A stretch of 64,000 nucleotides of DNA from Nonomuraea ceibae (GTDB lineage: Bacteria > Actinomycetota > Actinomycetes > Streptosporangiales > Streptosporangiaceae): assembly GCF_019396325.1 (NCBI RefSeq), contig NZ_JAHKRO010000014.1, positions 1 to 64,000 of the forward strand, given 5' to 3'. A model generated the notes under the pieces. The model did no database searches. It saw nothing but the letters and a program-made list of their open reading frames with translations, and was not told the DNA's origin. Made by a program: the position numbers and the translations under genes. Shown piece by piece: positions 38,320-46,292 of the stretch (its first letter is position 1; each line of letters opens with the position of its first letter).

Positions 38320-39309
38320 ATGTCCGCGCCTCCCGTTGTTGACCTTCCCATCGAGGACGAGCGGTTGGCGCAGGACGTGTCCAACGGGCTGGCCGCGGTG
38401 GAGAAGCTGCTGCGCTCGTCGGTGGAGAGCGAGGACGCCTTCGTCACGGAGGCGTCCAAGCACCTCATCGAGGCCGGTGGCAAGCGTTTCCGCACGCTGA
38501 TGGTGCTGCTGGCGGCCCAGTTCGGCGACCCGTCGGCGCCGGGCGTGGTGCCCGGCGCCGTGGTGATCGAGCTGACCCATCTCGGGTCGCTCTACCACGA
38601 CGACGTGATGGACGAGGCCCCGGTGCGCCGGGGCTCCCCGTCGGCCAACGCCCGGTGGGACAACACCGTGGCCATCCTGACCGGCGACTACCTGTTCGCC
38701 CAGGCTTCCGACCTGCTCGCCGACCTCGGGCCCGAGCTGATCCGGGTCCAGGCGCAGACGTTCTCCCGCCTCGTACAGGGGCAGATCCGCGAGACCATCG
38801 GCCCTCAGGCCGGTGACGACCCGGTGGCCCACTACATCAGCGTGCTGGCCGACAAGACCGGCTCGCTCATCGCGGCCTCGGGCCGCTTCGGGGCGCTGCT
38901 GTCCGGTGCTCCCGCCGACGTGGAGGAGCGGCTGAGCCGGGCCTGCGAGGCGATCGGCGTGGCCTGGCAGCTCGGCGACGACCTGCTGGACGTGGCCTCC
39001 ACCTCCACCGAGTCGGGCAAGACGCCCGGCACCGACCTGCGTGAGGGCATCAAGACGCTGCCGGTGCTCTACGTGCTGGCCTCCGACCCGTCGTCGCGGC
39101 TGGCCGAGCTGCTGTCGGGGCCGGTGGCCGAGTCGGACCTGGACGAGGCGCTGACGCTGCTGCGGGCGCACCCGGCGATGGCTCAGGCGCGGGCCGAGCT
39201 GGACGCGTGGGTGGACCGGGCTCGGCACGACATCTCCGGCCTGCCTGACATCCCGGCCAAGTCCGCCTTTTTGGCGCTATGTGACTACGTGGTCGAGCGG
39301 TCGGGCTGA
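38320..39309 (+). CDS. Polyprenyl diphosphate synthase (menaquinone side chain)
   Basis: 329 residues from ATG 38320, with AGGGGA 7 bases upstream. Trans-prenyltransferase: first Asp-rich motif DDVMD (94-98) and second GDDLLD (near 221-226), with GGKRFR and LTHLGSLYHDD. It extends allylic diphosphates with isopentenyl diphosphate, most likely making the menaquinone chain, since it directly follows nuoN. Chain length cannot be read with confidence. The last 33 bp overlap the opposing rarD gene. Confidence 0.9.
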   Translation: MSAPPVVDLPIEDERLAQDVSNGLAAVEKLLRSSVESEDAFVTEASKHLIEAGGKRFRTLMVLLAAQFGDPSAPGVVPGAVVIELTHLGSLYHDDVMDEAPVRRGSPSANARWDNTVAILTGDYLFAQASDLLADLGPELIRVQAQTFSRLVQGQIRETIGPQAGDDPVAHYISVLADKTGSLIAASGRFGALLSGAPADVEERLSRACEAIGVAWQLGDDLLDVASTSTESGKTPGTDLREGIKTLPVLYVLASDPSSRLAELLSGPVAESDLDEALTLLRAHPAMAQARAELDAWVDRARHDISGLPDIPAKSAFLALCDYVVERSG

Positions 39310-40203
39310 CGCCTTCTTCTTCGGCCGCCGCGCCCGTGCCGCGCGGAAGCTGTCGTACGTGAAGATCGCCAGCGCGATCCACACGATGGCGAAGCCGGCC
39401 CACCGGCTCGGCGGCATCGTCTCCTTGGCGATCAGCACCCCGACCAGGAACTGCAGCACGGGCGCGATGTACTGAAGCAGCCCGATCGTGCTGAGCGGCA
39501 CCCGGATCGCCGAGGCGGTGAACGCCAGCAGCGGCAGCGCCGTGATCACCCCCGCCCCCACGAGCAGCGCGGCGTGCCCCGCCCCCAGGGTGCCGAACGT
39601 CGACTGCCCCTGCTGCTGCAGGAACGTCAGATACGCCAGCGCCGGCACCAGCAGCACGAGCGTCTCCACGGTCAGGCTCTCGGCCGCCCCCACGTTCGCC
39701 TGCTTCTTGACCAGCCCGTACACGGCGAAGCTCACCGCCAGCACCAGCGCCATGTACGGCGGCCGCCCGTAGTTGACGGTCAGCACCAGCACCGCCAGCG
39801 CCCCGAACCCCACGGCCGTCCACTGCAACGGCCGCAGCCGCTCCTTCAGCAGCAACACCCCGAACAGCACGCTGACCAGCGGGTTGATGAAGTAGCCCAG
39901 CGCGCTCTCGACCACGTGGCCGGTGTTGACCGCGTAGATGTACGTGCCCCAGTTGACCGTGATCACCACCGCGGCCACGGTCAGCAGCCCGAGCTTGCGC
40001 GGCTGCCGTACCAGCTCCTTGACCCACGACCAGTGCCGGCGCACGAGCAGCACCGCCACGACGGCGACCAGCGACCAGACGATGCGGTGCGCGAGGATCT
40101 CCACCGCTCCGGACGGCTTCAGCAGCGGCCAGTAGAGGGGGAACAGTCCCCACATGGCATAAGCGGCCACCCCGAACAGCACACCGCGTCGCAAGTCAGG
40201 CAT
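39277..40203 (-). CDS. rarD: RarD-type EamA transporter
   Basis: 308 residues with about ten membrane helices. AYAMWGLFPLYWPLLK and EILAHRIVWSL at the N-terminus, then GTYIYAVNTGHVVESALGYF, are signatures of the RarD (chloramphenicol-sensitive) branch of the DMT superfamily. Substrate unknown. The basic C-terminus (RAARARRPKKKASARP) is cytosolic and its gene end lies antisense to the polyprenyl synthase. Divergent from msrA. Confidence 0.9.
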   Translation of the reverse strand: MPDLRRGVLFGVAAYAMWGLFPLYWPLLKPSGAVEILAHRIVWSLVAVVAVLLVRRHWSWVKELVRQPRKLGLLTVAAVVITVNWGTYIYAVNTGHVVESALGYFINPLVSVLFGVLLLKERLRPLQWTAVGFGALAVLVLTVNYGRPPYMALVLAVSFAVYGLVKKQANVGAAESLTVETLVLLVPALAYLTFLQQQGQSTFGTLGAGHAALLVGAGVITALPLLAFTASAIRVPLSTIGLLQYIAPVLQFLVGVLIAKETMPPSRWAGFAIVWIALAIFTYDSFRAARARRPKKKASARPLDHVVT

Positions 40204-40317
40204 GTCCCCTATCTTCGGGCATTACCATGCTTAAACACAAATGTGCACATCTATACGGGACTATGTAGAAGGTGTAAAGCGTTGTGCCCTCTGTAGAGTG
40301 AACCGTGGAGGTGCGCT

Positions 40318-40977
<660 letters not shown>

Positions 40978-41329
40978 ACCTGGGGGGAGATAGTTGGATC
41001 GTGGCCCATGGTCGCCGATACGTTCGGCGTCGATGATGGGCCAGCGCTGTCTTGGGGTACAGCCTTCACTACGAGGTTGTGGCGGCGACGGCTGCGCGCC
41101 GCCAGCGCGGGCGGCAGCACGGCCGCCTTCCCGCCGGGCGTGCGGCCTTGGGGACTGTCCCGGCGGAGAGAGGCCAAGCCGCCCGTAGTCAGGTATACGG
41201 GCCCAGCCGCCCTATTTTAGATCGCTTCACGGGTTGCCAGAGCGGCTGATGCTCGATGGAGGCTGAGGGCGATCGACGCTCCAGGGCTTCGTTCCTCAGT
41301 CTTGCCCCACCGCATCAGCCGTCGTTCGG
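40978..41329. other. 352-bp intergenic region, no gene supported
   Basis: Short open frames exist in several phases but none has a ribosome site, homology or a codon pattern that stands out. Weak inverted repeats are present, for example GCCCGTA (41181-41187 region) with TACGGGC about 8 bases later, which may help end msrA transcription. The segment TTGCCAGAGCGGCTGATG (from about 41233) resembles a tRNA-Ser D-arm but no other tRNA element follows. It marks the left border of the accessory stretch. Confidence 0.5.
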
Positions 41330-41830
41330 CTAGTGAAGTTCTGCGCGCGCGATCTCAAGCATCGTCCATTCGTCGAACGACATCTCGTAGACGGAAGAAA
41401 GCGCCTTTAGGGTTTGGGCGCTCGGAACGGCCAGCGCATGTTCGAAGTCGTTGATCGTCGCTTCCGCGATCCCCGACTGGGCTGCGGCCTCTTCCCGTGA
41501 AAGGCCGGCCTTCTCGCGTATGTCGCGAAGTTGCGCGGCCAGTCGTCCTTCGGGGCCTTCGGGGAGCCTGGACGGCTCGGGGGGCGCTGACTGCGATTTC
41601 TTGTTCGTCTCGGAAGCGACCGGCGACGAGTTCACCAAGGCCGTGACCCCGCCGGACAGCAGCCCGAGAAAGAGCAGCAACAGCACCAACAAAAACACAC
41701 CGGACATGCCGGCGTCGGAACCGACGACGGGCGCGGGAGCGACGGCGGCGGAACCGCGTCGCGTGTGGGCCCTAACTCGAACGGTCTTGCCGCTCCTGAG
41801 GCGCCGCAAGTGAGATCGTACGGAAACCAT
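41330..41830 (-). CDS. Membrane-anchored helix-turn-helix (XRE) protein
   Basis: 166 residues from ATG 41830. The N-terminus is very basic with repeated R-x-H-x-R-R units (RSHLRR, RAHTRR). One hydrophobic helix follows (about 43-66, VFLLVLLLLFLGLLSGG), then a Pro/Ser linker and a XRE-type HTH (about 97-150; LRDIREKAGLSREEAAAQSG). By the positive-inside rule the basic N-terminus would be cytosolic, which would put the HTH outside the membrane. Either the topology is unusual or the helix does not span. No partner gene is evident; it borders the toxin-antitoxin stretch. Confidence 0.65.
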   Translation of the reverse strand: MVSVRSHLRRLRSGKTVRVRAHTRRGSAAVAPAPVVGSDAGMSGVFLLVLLLLFLGLLSGGVTALVNSSPVASETNKKSQSAPPEPSRLPEGPEGRLAAQLRDIREKAGLSREEAAAQSGIAEATINDFEHALAVPSAQTLKALSSVYEMSFDEWTMLEIARAELH

Positions 41831-42134
41831 GGTGCGAGGGTAAATGGCACATCCGACACTTCTCGCCGAGAGCAAATAGGGGTAAGTGAAGTACATCGAT
41901 TTGGAAAGCCGGGCCTTCCTTCACAGAGAGCTTAGGGTGTGTTAAGGAGCGTCCTCTATTGCGAATAGGGTGTACCAGTACGAGGGGGTCGCTCTTTCAT
42001 GCCTCGCTTCCCGGCGCTGGCTCACTGCTGGCTCACTGGGCTGCCCAACGTGTGGCGGCGGGGAGGTGCTGTGCGGCTGACCGGCAGCCAGGGCGGAGTC
42101 AGCATTTTGCTACTTCGAGTAGTAAACTCAGGCC
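41831..42134. other. 304-bp intergenic region with palindromes and a short direct repeat
   Basis: Contains CTATTGCGAATAG (41956-41968), which shares its layout (CTAYT-NCG-ARTAG) with the palindrome at the vapB promoter. It also contains a tandem 11-bp direct repeat GCTGGCTCACT at 42016-42026 and 42027-42037. An 88-codon frame at 41999-42265 crosses into vapB and is judged non-coding. Confidence 0.5.
42110..42122. promoter_or_regulatory. Palindromic operator and -10 of the vapBC-like operon
   Basis: CTACTTCGAGTAG (5-bp arms, TCG centre). A TAAACT box at 42123-42128 abuts it and ends 6 bases before the antitoxin ATG, so the transcript is probably leaderless and the palindrome overlaps the promoter. 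Binding by the antitoxin is expected for type II pairs; not shown by sequence alone. Confidence 0.6.
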
Positions 42135-42446
42135 ATGAGCATGCCAGAACGAGACTTCGGGCCGGGGGACGGTCCGGCTGCCAAGGTCAGTGTGTCTCTG
42201 AGAACGGGCAACATCCGCGCTGTCCGAGAGCGGGTCGGAGCCCGCGGGTTTTCCGCCTACGTTGATGCCGCTGTGGAGCGTCAGATCGAGCGGGACCTTC
42301 TGGAGGAAGCCCTGCAGGTGAACGAGGCCGCCTCCGGGCCCATCCCGCAGGACTTGCGTGACGAGGCGGCGGAGTTGTTCCGCCACGTGAAGTCCGCGCC
42401 CGAACTCCAAGAGGAGGACTCATGGCGCGCGCACGAAGCCGGTTGA
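42135..42446 (+). CDS. VapB-like antitoxin
   Basis: 103 residues. KVSVSLRTGNIRAVRERVGARGFSAYVDAAVERQI (about residues 17-51) resembles a ribbon-helix-helix DNA-binding domain; the acidic C-terminal half would wrap the toxin. It precedes and overlaps the PIN-domain gene by 25 bp, the usual antitoxin-first order. An ATG two codons later (42141) is an alternative start. The -10 box placement favours 42135. Confidence 0.75.
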   Translation: MSMPERDFGPGDGPAAKVSVSLRTGNIRAVRERVGARGFSAYVDAAVERQIERDLLEEALQVNEAASGPIPQDLRDEAAELFRHVKSAPELQEEDSWRAHEAG

Positions 42447-42838
42447 GCGCGGGCACCGTCGTCCTCGATTGCGAGGGGCTGGTGAAGTGGTGCGAGGCCG
42501 ACCAGCGGGTGACGGCGTTCGTCAGGGAGGCGCAGGACAACGATTTTAGGGTTGTGGTCAGCGCCATGACGCCGATCGAGGCGCAAGACGTTCGGGTCAA
42601 AGGGGATCGTCTCAGGTGGTATCTGTCCCGGTTGAAGATCGAACCGGTGACCGAGGACATCTCCTCGCGAGCGATCGAGCTTCTTCGAGATGCCCGGCTG
42701 CATGGGCACAAGTACGCCATTGACGCCGTGGTCGCGGCCACCGCGCTGCGTTCGGTGCGCCCTGCCGTCGTCCTGACGTCTGATGAGGACGACATGAGCA
42801 AGCTGTGCGGGAAAGCAGTGCAGGTGGTCGCTGTCTAG
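42422..42838 (+). CDS. PIN-domain toxin (VapC-like ribonuclease)
   Basis: 138 residues. PIN fold with acidic residues: Asp16 in VVLDCEGLVKW, an acidic residue in SAMTPIEAQD, Asp in HKYAIDAVVAATAL and Asp in LTSDEDDM. VapC toxins cleave tRNA or rRNA when freed from VapB. It overlaps the antitoxin gene by 25 bp. An IS3-type remnant ends a base or two after its stop on the other strand. Confidence 0.8.
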   Translation: MARARSRLSAGTVVLDCEGLVKWCEADQRVTAFVREAQDNDFRVVVSAMTPIEAQDVRVKGDRLRWYLSRLKIEPVTEDISSRAIELLRDARLHGHKYAIDAVVAATALRSVRPAVVLTSDEDDMSKLCGKAVQVVAV

Positions 42839-43033
42839 GCTGCGTGAGGGCCGCACGGATGTCGGCGGCACCGCGGTTGTCGTCGGCGTCGGCCTGTCGT
42901 AGCCAGTTCTGCAGGCGCGACCGGCTGACGCGCAGGTCTTGGCGAGCTGGACGAGTGGTTTGTCGCCTTGGCGTGCGAGCTCGACCGCGCGGCGCCGGAA
43001 CTCTGGTGGGTGAGGTGCGGGCCTGGGGGACAT
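42839..43033 (-). pseudogene. Frameshifted, truncated IS3-type OrfA transposase remnant
   Basis: From ATG 43033 the frame reads MSPRPAPHPPEFRRRAVELA and QGDKPLVQLAK, then the similarity moves to another frame: DLRVSRSRLQNWLRQADADD. Together these match the HTH N-terminus of IS3-family OrfA. The shift lies near 42938-42941 and fits loss of a single G (AAGACC where AAGGACC is expected). The remainder of OrfA and all of OrfB are missing; the fragment stops at the vapC end. No terminal inverted repeats were found. Confidence 0.75.
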
Positions 43034-43170
43034 CCTTCTGCGGCACTGGCAAGGGCGTGGCCTGGCCGGTCGGCTTGAGGCCCGGTGAGGCGTAGCGGTT
43101 TGCAGGGGGACTCGGGTACGTGACTCTTAGTAGCCGAATCCTGGTAATCGCAGGACGCTGTGCTCGCGCG

Positions 43171-43192
43171 GCCATAGCATCGTTGCTATGGC
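43171..43192. promoter_or_regulatory. Perfect palindromic operator over the higB start
   Basis: GCCATAGCA-TCGT-TGCTATGGC: 9-bp perfect arms around a 4-base centre. It contains a TAGCAT -10-like box (43175-43180) and the ATG of the toxin gene (43188), so a bound repressor would cover the promoter and start site. The HTH antitoxin encoded downstream is the likely ligand. Confidence 0.8.
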
Positions 43193-43535
43193 CTGGGGTA
43201 CCGTGGAGCTCGAGCCGGAGGTTCGGGAGTGGCTGGAGAAACTATCGGCGGAGTCGTTCGCGCGTGCGGCTTTTTACATCGACTTGTTGGCGGCGGAGGG
43301 TCCGCTCCTCGGGGACCCATACACGCGACAGCTTGATGGCAAGCTGCGCGAGCTACGGTTCTACCTTGATGATCTGACCATGCGGATCAGCTACTGGATC
43401 GCACCGCAGCGGCGGGTCATCCTTCTGACCGTTTTCCGCAAAACGCGAATGAGGGAAGATCGAGAAGTTGACCGGGCGCGGCGGGCGCTGTACCGCTGTA
43501 GGGACGAGGCGCACTCGGTAGACGAGGAGTGGTGA
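43188..43535 (+). CDS. RelE/HigB-family toxin (mRNA interferase)
   Basis: 115 residues with the RelE fold pattern: GTVELEPEVREWLEKL at the N-terminus, LDGKLRELRFYLDDLTMRI in the centre and RVILLTVFRKTRMR near the end. HigB-type toxins cut mRNA on the ribosome. It precedes the HTH antitoxin gene and overlaps it by one base, the toxin-first order typical of higBA. Probably leaderless from the operator-embedded promoter. Confidence 0.85.
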   Translation: MAWGTVELEPEVREWLEKLSAESFARAAFYIDLLAAEGPLLGDPYTRQLDGKLRELRFYLDDLTMRISYWIAPQRRVILLTVFRKTRMREDREVDRARRALYRCRDEAHSVDEEW

Positions 43536-43834
43536 TGACCGAGCGGACCGATTGGGCCGATCTCCGGGATCGACGGCTGTCCGAGCCGGGTGCGGCCGAG
43601 GCTTACGATGCGACTCGTCTTGCCTTCGAACTCGGTCGGGCAGTGCGGCGCATGAGGGAATCCCGTGGCTGGAGCCAGAGCGAGTTGGCCCGGGCTGCCG
43701 ACATGACGCAGTCGGCCGTGGCTCGTTTCGAGGCTGGAGGCACCGTTCCGACGTTGCCGGTCCTCGAGCGTCTGGCCCGAGCTCTGGACGCCGATCTGGA
43801 AGTACGGATCCTTCCACGTGCTCCTGCGGCCTGA
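43535..43834 (+). CDS. HigA-like XRE antitoxin
   Basis: 99 residues from ATG 43535 (GAGGAG about 7 bases upstream; a GTG at 43529 is possible). XRE-type HTH: LGRAVRRMRESRGWSQSELA followed by MTQSAVARFEAGG and PTLPVLERLARALDADLEV. It should neutralise the upstream toxin and repress the operon through the palindrome at 43171-43192. Its end overlaps the next gene by 17 bp. Confidence 0.88.
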   Translation: MTERTDWADLRDRRLSEPGAAEAYDATRLAFELGRAVRRMRESRGWSQSELARAADMTQSAVARFEAGGTVPTLPVLERLARALDADLEVRILPRAPAA

Positions 43835-44060
43835 GGGTGAACCGTGGGTTCGCCACCTGGCTCCCGACGAACTTCGTGCTTTCATGCTGGAGCTCGGCGG
43901 AGCACTTTCCGACGAGGCCGAGCCGCATGTCGACGGCGTCGCCCATGAGGTCATCGCGGGCTGGCGGGCCACAGCCAGAATCAAGGCTGACCCTGCGCGA
44001 TACGCCGAGGCGCGCCGGCCTACGAGTGGGGACTCCGGGCCGGTACAGGTTGCGCCATGA
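43818..44060 (+). CDS. Conserved hypothetical protein downstream of higBA
   Basis: 80 residues from GTG 43818. The HEVIAGWRATARIKADP and GDSGPV segments resemble short actinobacterial proteins that I recall next to toxin-antitoxin or prevent-host-death genes; function unknown. It overlaps the antitoxin gene by 17 bp, so it is probably the third gene of that operon. The start is uncertain because no strong ribosome site is visible; ATG 43884 would remove the first 22 residues. Confidence 0.5.
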   Translation: MLLRPEGEPWVRHLAPDELRAFMLELGGALSDEAEPHVDGVAHEVIAGWRATARIKADPARYAEARRPTSGDSGPVQVAP

Positions 44061-44109
44061 GCCCGAACGCGTAGGCCGGGTCACGGAGGCACCCGCCGAA
44101 GCGGTCGGA

Positions 44110-45075
44110 TCAGGGCCAGTAGTCGGCTTCTGGTAGGCGTAGGTGGGTGTCGGGGCTGGTGAGGGAGCGGGTGTCGGTGGGGCGGAGGCCGGCGGCGGCG
44201 AAGCAGTAGGCCTCGGCGTGGCCCTCGTACAGGAACTCGAGCAGGATCTCCTCGGCCGAGGCGTCCGGGGAGACGTTGCCGCCGCCCGGGTGGGTGTCCC
44301 AGTCGACGACCTCGCCGTCGCGGAAGACGCAGCCCTGGTTGCCGCTCTTGGGGTTGGCGAACATGCCGTACGCGACCGTGCCGGCGGAAAGGGCCTTCAT
44401 GACGCCGGGGGCGTCGGCCATGTACCCGGACGCCTGGCTGACGACGCAGCCGCCGGGGACGTCGGTTACGCCGATGAGCCGCAGTGCCTCGTCGTGGAAG
44501 GGGTCTTCGAGGATCTCGTCCACCTCTGCCTCGTCGGCGGGTTCGGCGGCCAGGCGGCGTGCCGCTTCGGCGGCGGTGATGCCGCGGACGCAGGCCAGGC
44601 TGAAGCCGTCCTCGTCCTCCAGCTCGTCCAGCACGGCGATCAGGCGGTCGGCCTCGGCGACCGCGGCGGCCTCCGCCTCGGTCAGGGTTGCGTGACCCTG
44701 GGGGAAGGGGAAGAACAGGCCGGGGGTGGGGCCGGCCAGGCTGAGGCGGCCGGGCGACCAGCCGTTCATCATGGTGCGCCACGGGTCGGCTCCGGCGGCG
44801 ACCAGGGCGCGGGCGATCCCGGGCCGCTTGTTGAAGACCGCATCCCAGAGCGCGGTGCGGCCCTCACACTCCGCGTCGACGTCGTCGACCCGGGCGGCCA
44901 GCTCGGCGATCACCTCCGGGGAGCCGCGTTCCGCCGCGGCGTGCAGGGGACGCGTGTACGGGTACGCCCCGTCGTTCGGGTCGGCGCCGGCGTCGAGCCT
45001 GGCGCGGACGAGGGCGAGGTCGTCCCAGGAGTGCCACCCCAGATCGGACCATCCGGCGGATGCGTTGGCGGTCAT
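44110..45075 (-). CDS. Ankyrin-repeat protein with DUF6461-like C-domain
   Basis: 321 residues. Two to three ankyrin repeats (about residues 20-100) include ARLDAGADPNDGAYPYTRPLH and ALVAAGADPWRTM. The C-terminal region from about 155 (GFSLACVRGITAAEAARRL) resembles the DUF6461 family of actinomycetes, of unknown function. No signal peptide. ATG start with GAGGGAG about 6 bases upstream. The repeats suggest protein binding; the partner is unknown. Confidence 0.75.
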   Translation of the reverse strand: MTANASAGWSDLGWHSWDDLALVRARLDAGADPNDGAYPYTRPLHAAAERGSPEVIAELAARVDDVDAECEGRTALWDAVFNKRPGIARALVAAGADPWRTMMNGWSPGRLSLAGPTPGLFFPFPQGHATLTEAEAAAVAEADRLIAVLDELEDEDGFSLACVRGITAAEAARRLAAEPADEAEVDEILEDPFHDEALRLIGVTDVPGGCVVSQASGYMADAPGVMKALSAGTVAYGMFANPKSGNQGCVFRDGEVVDWDTHPGGGNVSPDASAEEILLEFLYEGHAEAYCFAAAGLRPTDTRSLTSPDTHLRLPEADYWP

Positions 45076-45159
45076 GACGGCTCCCTCGGGATCACGTGAG
45101 CGGATGCGAGCGGAGCAATCATGGCGGAGGGGAAGGACAATTTCGCCGGGCAGCAGGAG

Positions 45160-45576
45160 TCACCTGGGCTCAGAGGGCTCGGTGGTGGCGACCAGTTCGA
45201 CCTCGAAGCCGTCCTCGTTCTCCAGGTAGGCGGCGTAGTGCTGCCTTCCGCCCGCGTACGGGTGGCGGTCGGCGTACATCAGGGTCCAGCCGTGGGAGGG
45301 GGCTCGTTCGACCAGCGCGTCCAGGCGGGGGCGGGGGCCGGCGTGGAAGGCGAGGTGGTTCAGGCCGGGGCGGGAGCGGTCGTGGTGGTCGGCGGTGAGT
45401 GCGGGGGACTGCTCCAGGACGATGTACGTGGCTCCCAGGCGCCAGCTCCGGCCGTCGGCCCAGCTCTGGAACGCGACGTAGCCGAGCGATTCCAGCAGCC
45501 ATTGCCAGCTGGTCCGGGCCCGGTGGAGGTCGGGGACCCAGATTTCGACGTGGTGCAGCATCCCGGTGGTGTCCAT
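45160..45576 (-). CDS. VOC-family (glyoxalase-like) protein
   Basis: 138 residues with one VOC module pair: MLHHVEIWVPDLHRA at the start (first metal-site His), LNHLAFHAGPR, and the final YLENEDGFEVELVA with Glu. Could be a dioxygenase, isomerase or antibiotic-binding protein; substrate unknown. The start may be ATG 45561 (MLHHVE), five codons later. Divergent from the DUF2306 gene. Confidence 0.8.
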   Translation of the reverse strand: MDTTGMLHHVEIWVPDLHRARTSWQWLLESLGYVAFQSWADGRSWRLGATYIVLEQSPALTADHHDRSRPGLNHLAFHAGPRPRLDALVERAPSHGWTLMYADRHPYAGGRQHYAAYLENEDGFEVELVATTEPSEPR

Positions 45577-45668
45577 GCTTGGTCACTGTCTCATCAGCCG
45601 AAAGTACGGTTCGGGGCGGGATCTTATGGCTGAGGTGGTTCGGGGCGCCGGTCGTCACCATCGGAGGC

Positions 45669-46292
45669 ATGAGGGATGCGAAGGCGGCAACGCGTGGCGG
45701 GTGGCGGGTTCCGGCCGGGCTGATCGGGCTCGGTGTCGTCCCGCTGGTCGCGGGGGGCATGCGGATGGTCGAGCTGGCCGGGGGGCCGGTGGGCATGCCG
45801 GAGAGCGCGGCTTCCGGGATGCCGGTGCCGCTGGTGTCGCACATCCTCTGCGTGACCGCGTACACCGTGCTGGGGGCGTTCCAGTTCGTCCCGAGGTTAC
45901 GGGGGCGTGGGGGGAACGGCTGGCATCGGCGGGTGGGGCGGGGGCTGGTCGGGTTCGGGCTGGTCGCGGCGTTCACGGGGGTGTGGATGGCCGTTCGTCC
46001 TGAGGACGGGTGGCTGCTGGTGGGCATCAGGGTCGGGTTCGGGACGGCGATGGCCGTCTGCATCGTGCTCGGGTTCGCCGCGATCCGGCGGCGGGAGGTC
46101 GCCCGGCATCGGGCGTGGATGATCCGGGGGTACGCCATCGGCCTGGGGGCGGGGACCCAGGCATTCACGCAGGCGCTGTGGGTTTCCGCGGTGGGGGTTC
46201 CGGGGGAGTCGGCCAAGGCGCTGCTTCTCGGCGCCGGGTGGGTGATCAATGTGGTGGTGGCTGAATGGGTGGTCCGGCGCGGTGCCCGCTAG
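45669..46292 (+). CDS. DUF2306 membrane protein
   Basis: 207 residues from ATG 45669, six or so membrane helices. HRRVGRGLVGFGLV and RHRAWMIRGYAIGLG are the family's conserved histidine/arginine motifs. Function unknown; related to membrane redox or heme-binding proteins only by speculation. GGAGG lies unusually close (1-2 bases) to the ATG. The stop overlaps the convergent CU044_5270-type gene by 4 bp. Confidence 0.78.
   Translation: MRDAKAATRGGWRVPAGLIGLGVVPLVAGGMRMVELAGGPVGMPESAASGMPVPLVSHILCVTAYTVLGAFQFVPRLRGRGGNGWHRRVGRGLVGFGLVAAFTGVWMAVRPEDGWLLVGIRVGFGTAMAVCIVLGFAAIRRREVARHRAWMIRGYAIGLGAGTQAFTQALWVSAVGVPGESAKALLLGAGWVINVVVAEWVVRRGAR

Noticed and set aside
40230..40250. A third Rex site near msrA.
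   Set aside because: The palindrome there is TGTGCACA without the TTGTG and CACAA arms at the correct spacing.
41233..41300. A tRNA-Ser-like segment (TTGCCAGAGCGGCTGATG).
   Set aside because: Only the D-arm resemblance is present; no anticodon stem, T-arm GGTTCGA motif or acceptor pairing follows.
41999..42265. An 88-codon frame before and into the VapB-like gene.
   Set aside because: It contains the short direct repeat and promoter region of the next operon, has no ribosome site and no recognisable sequence.
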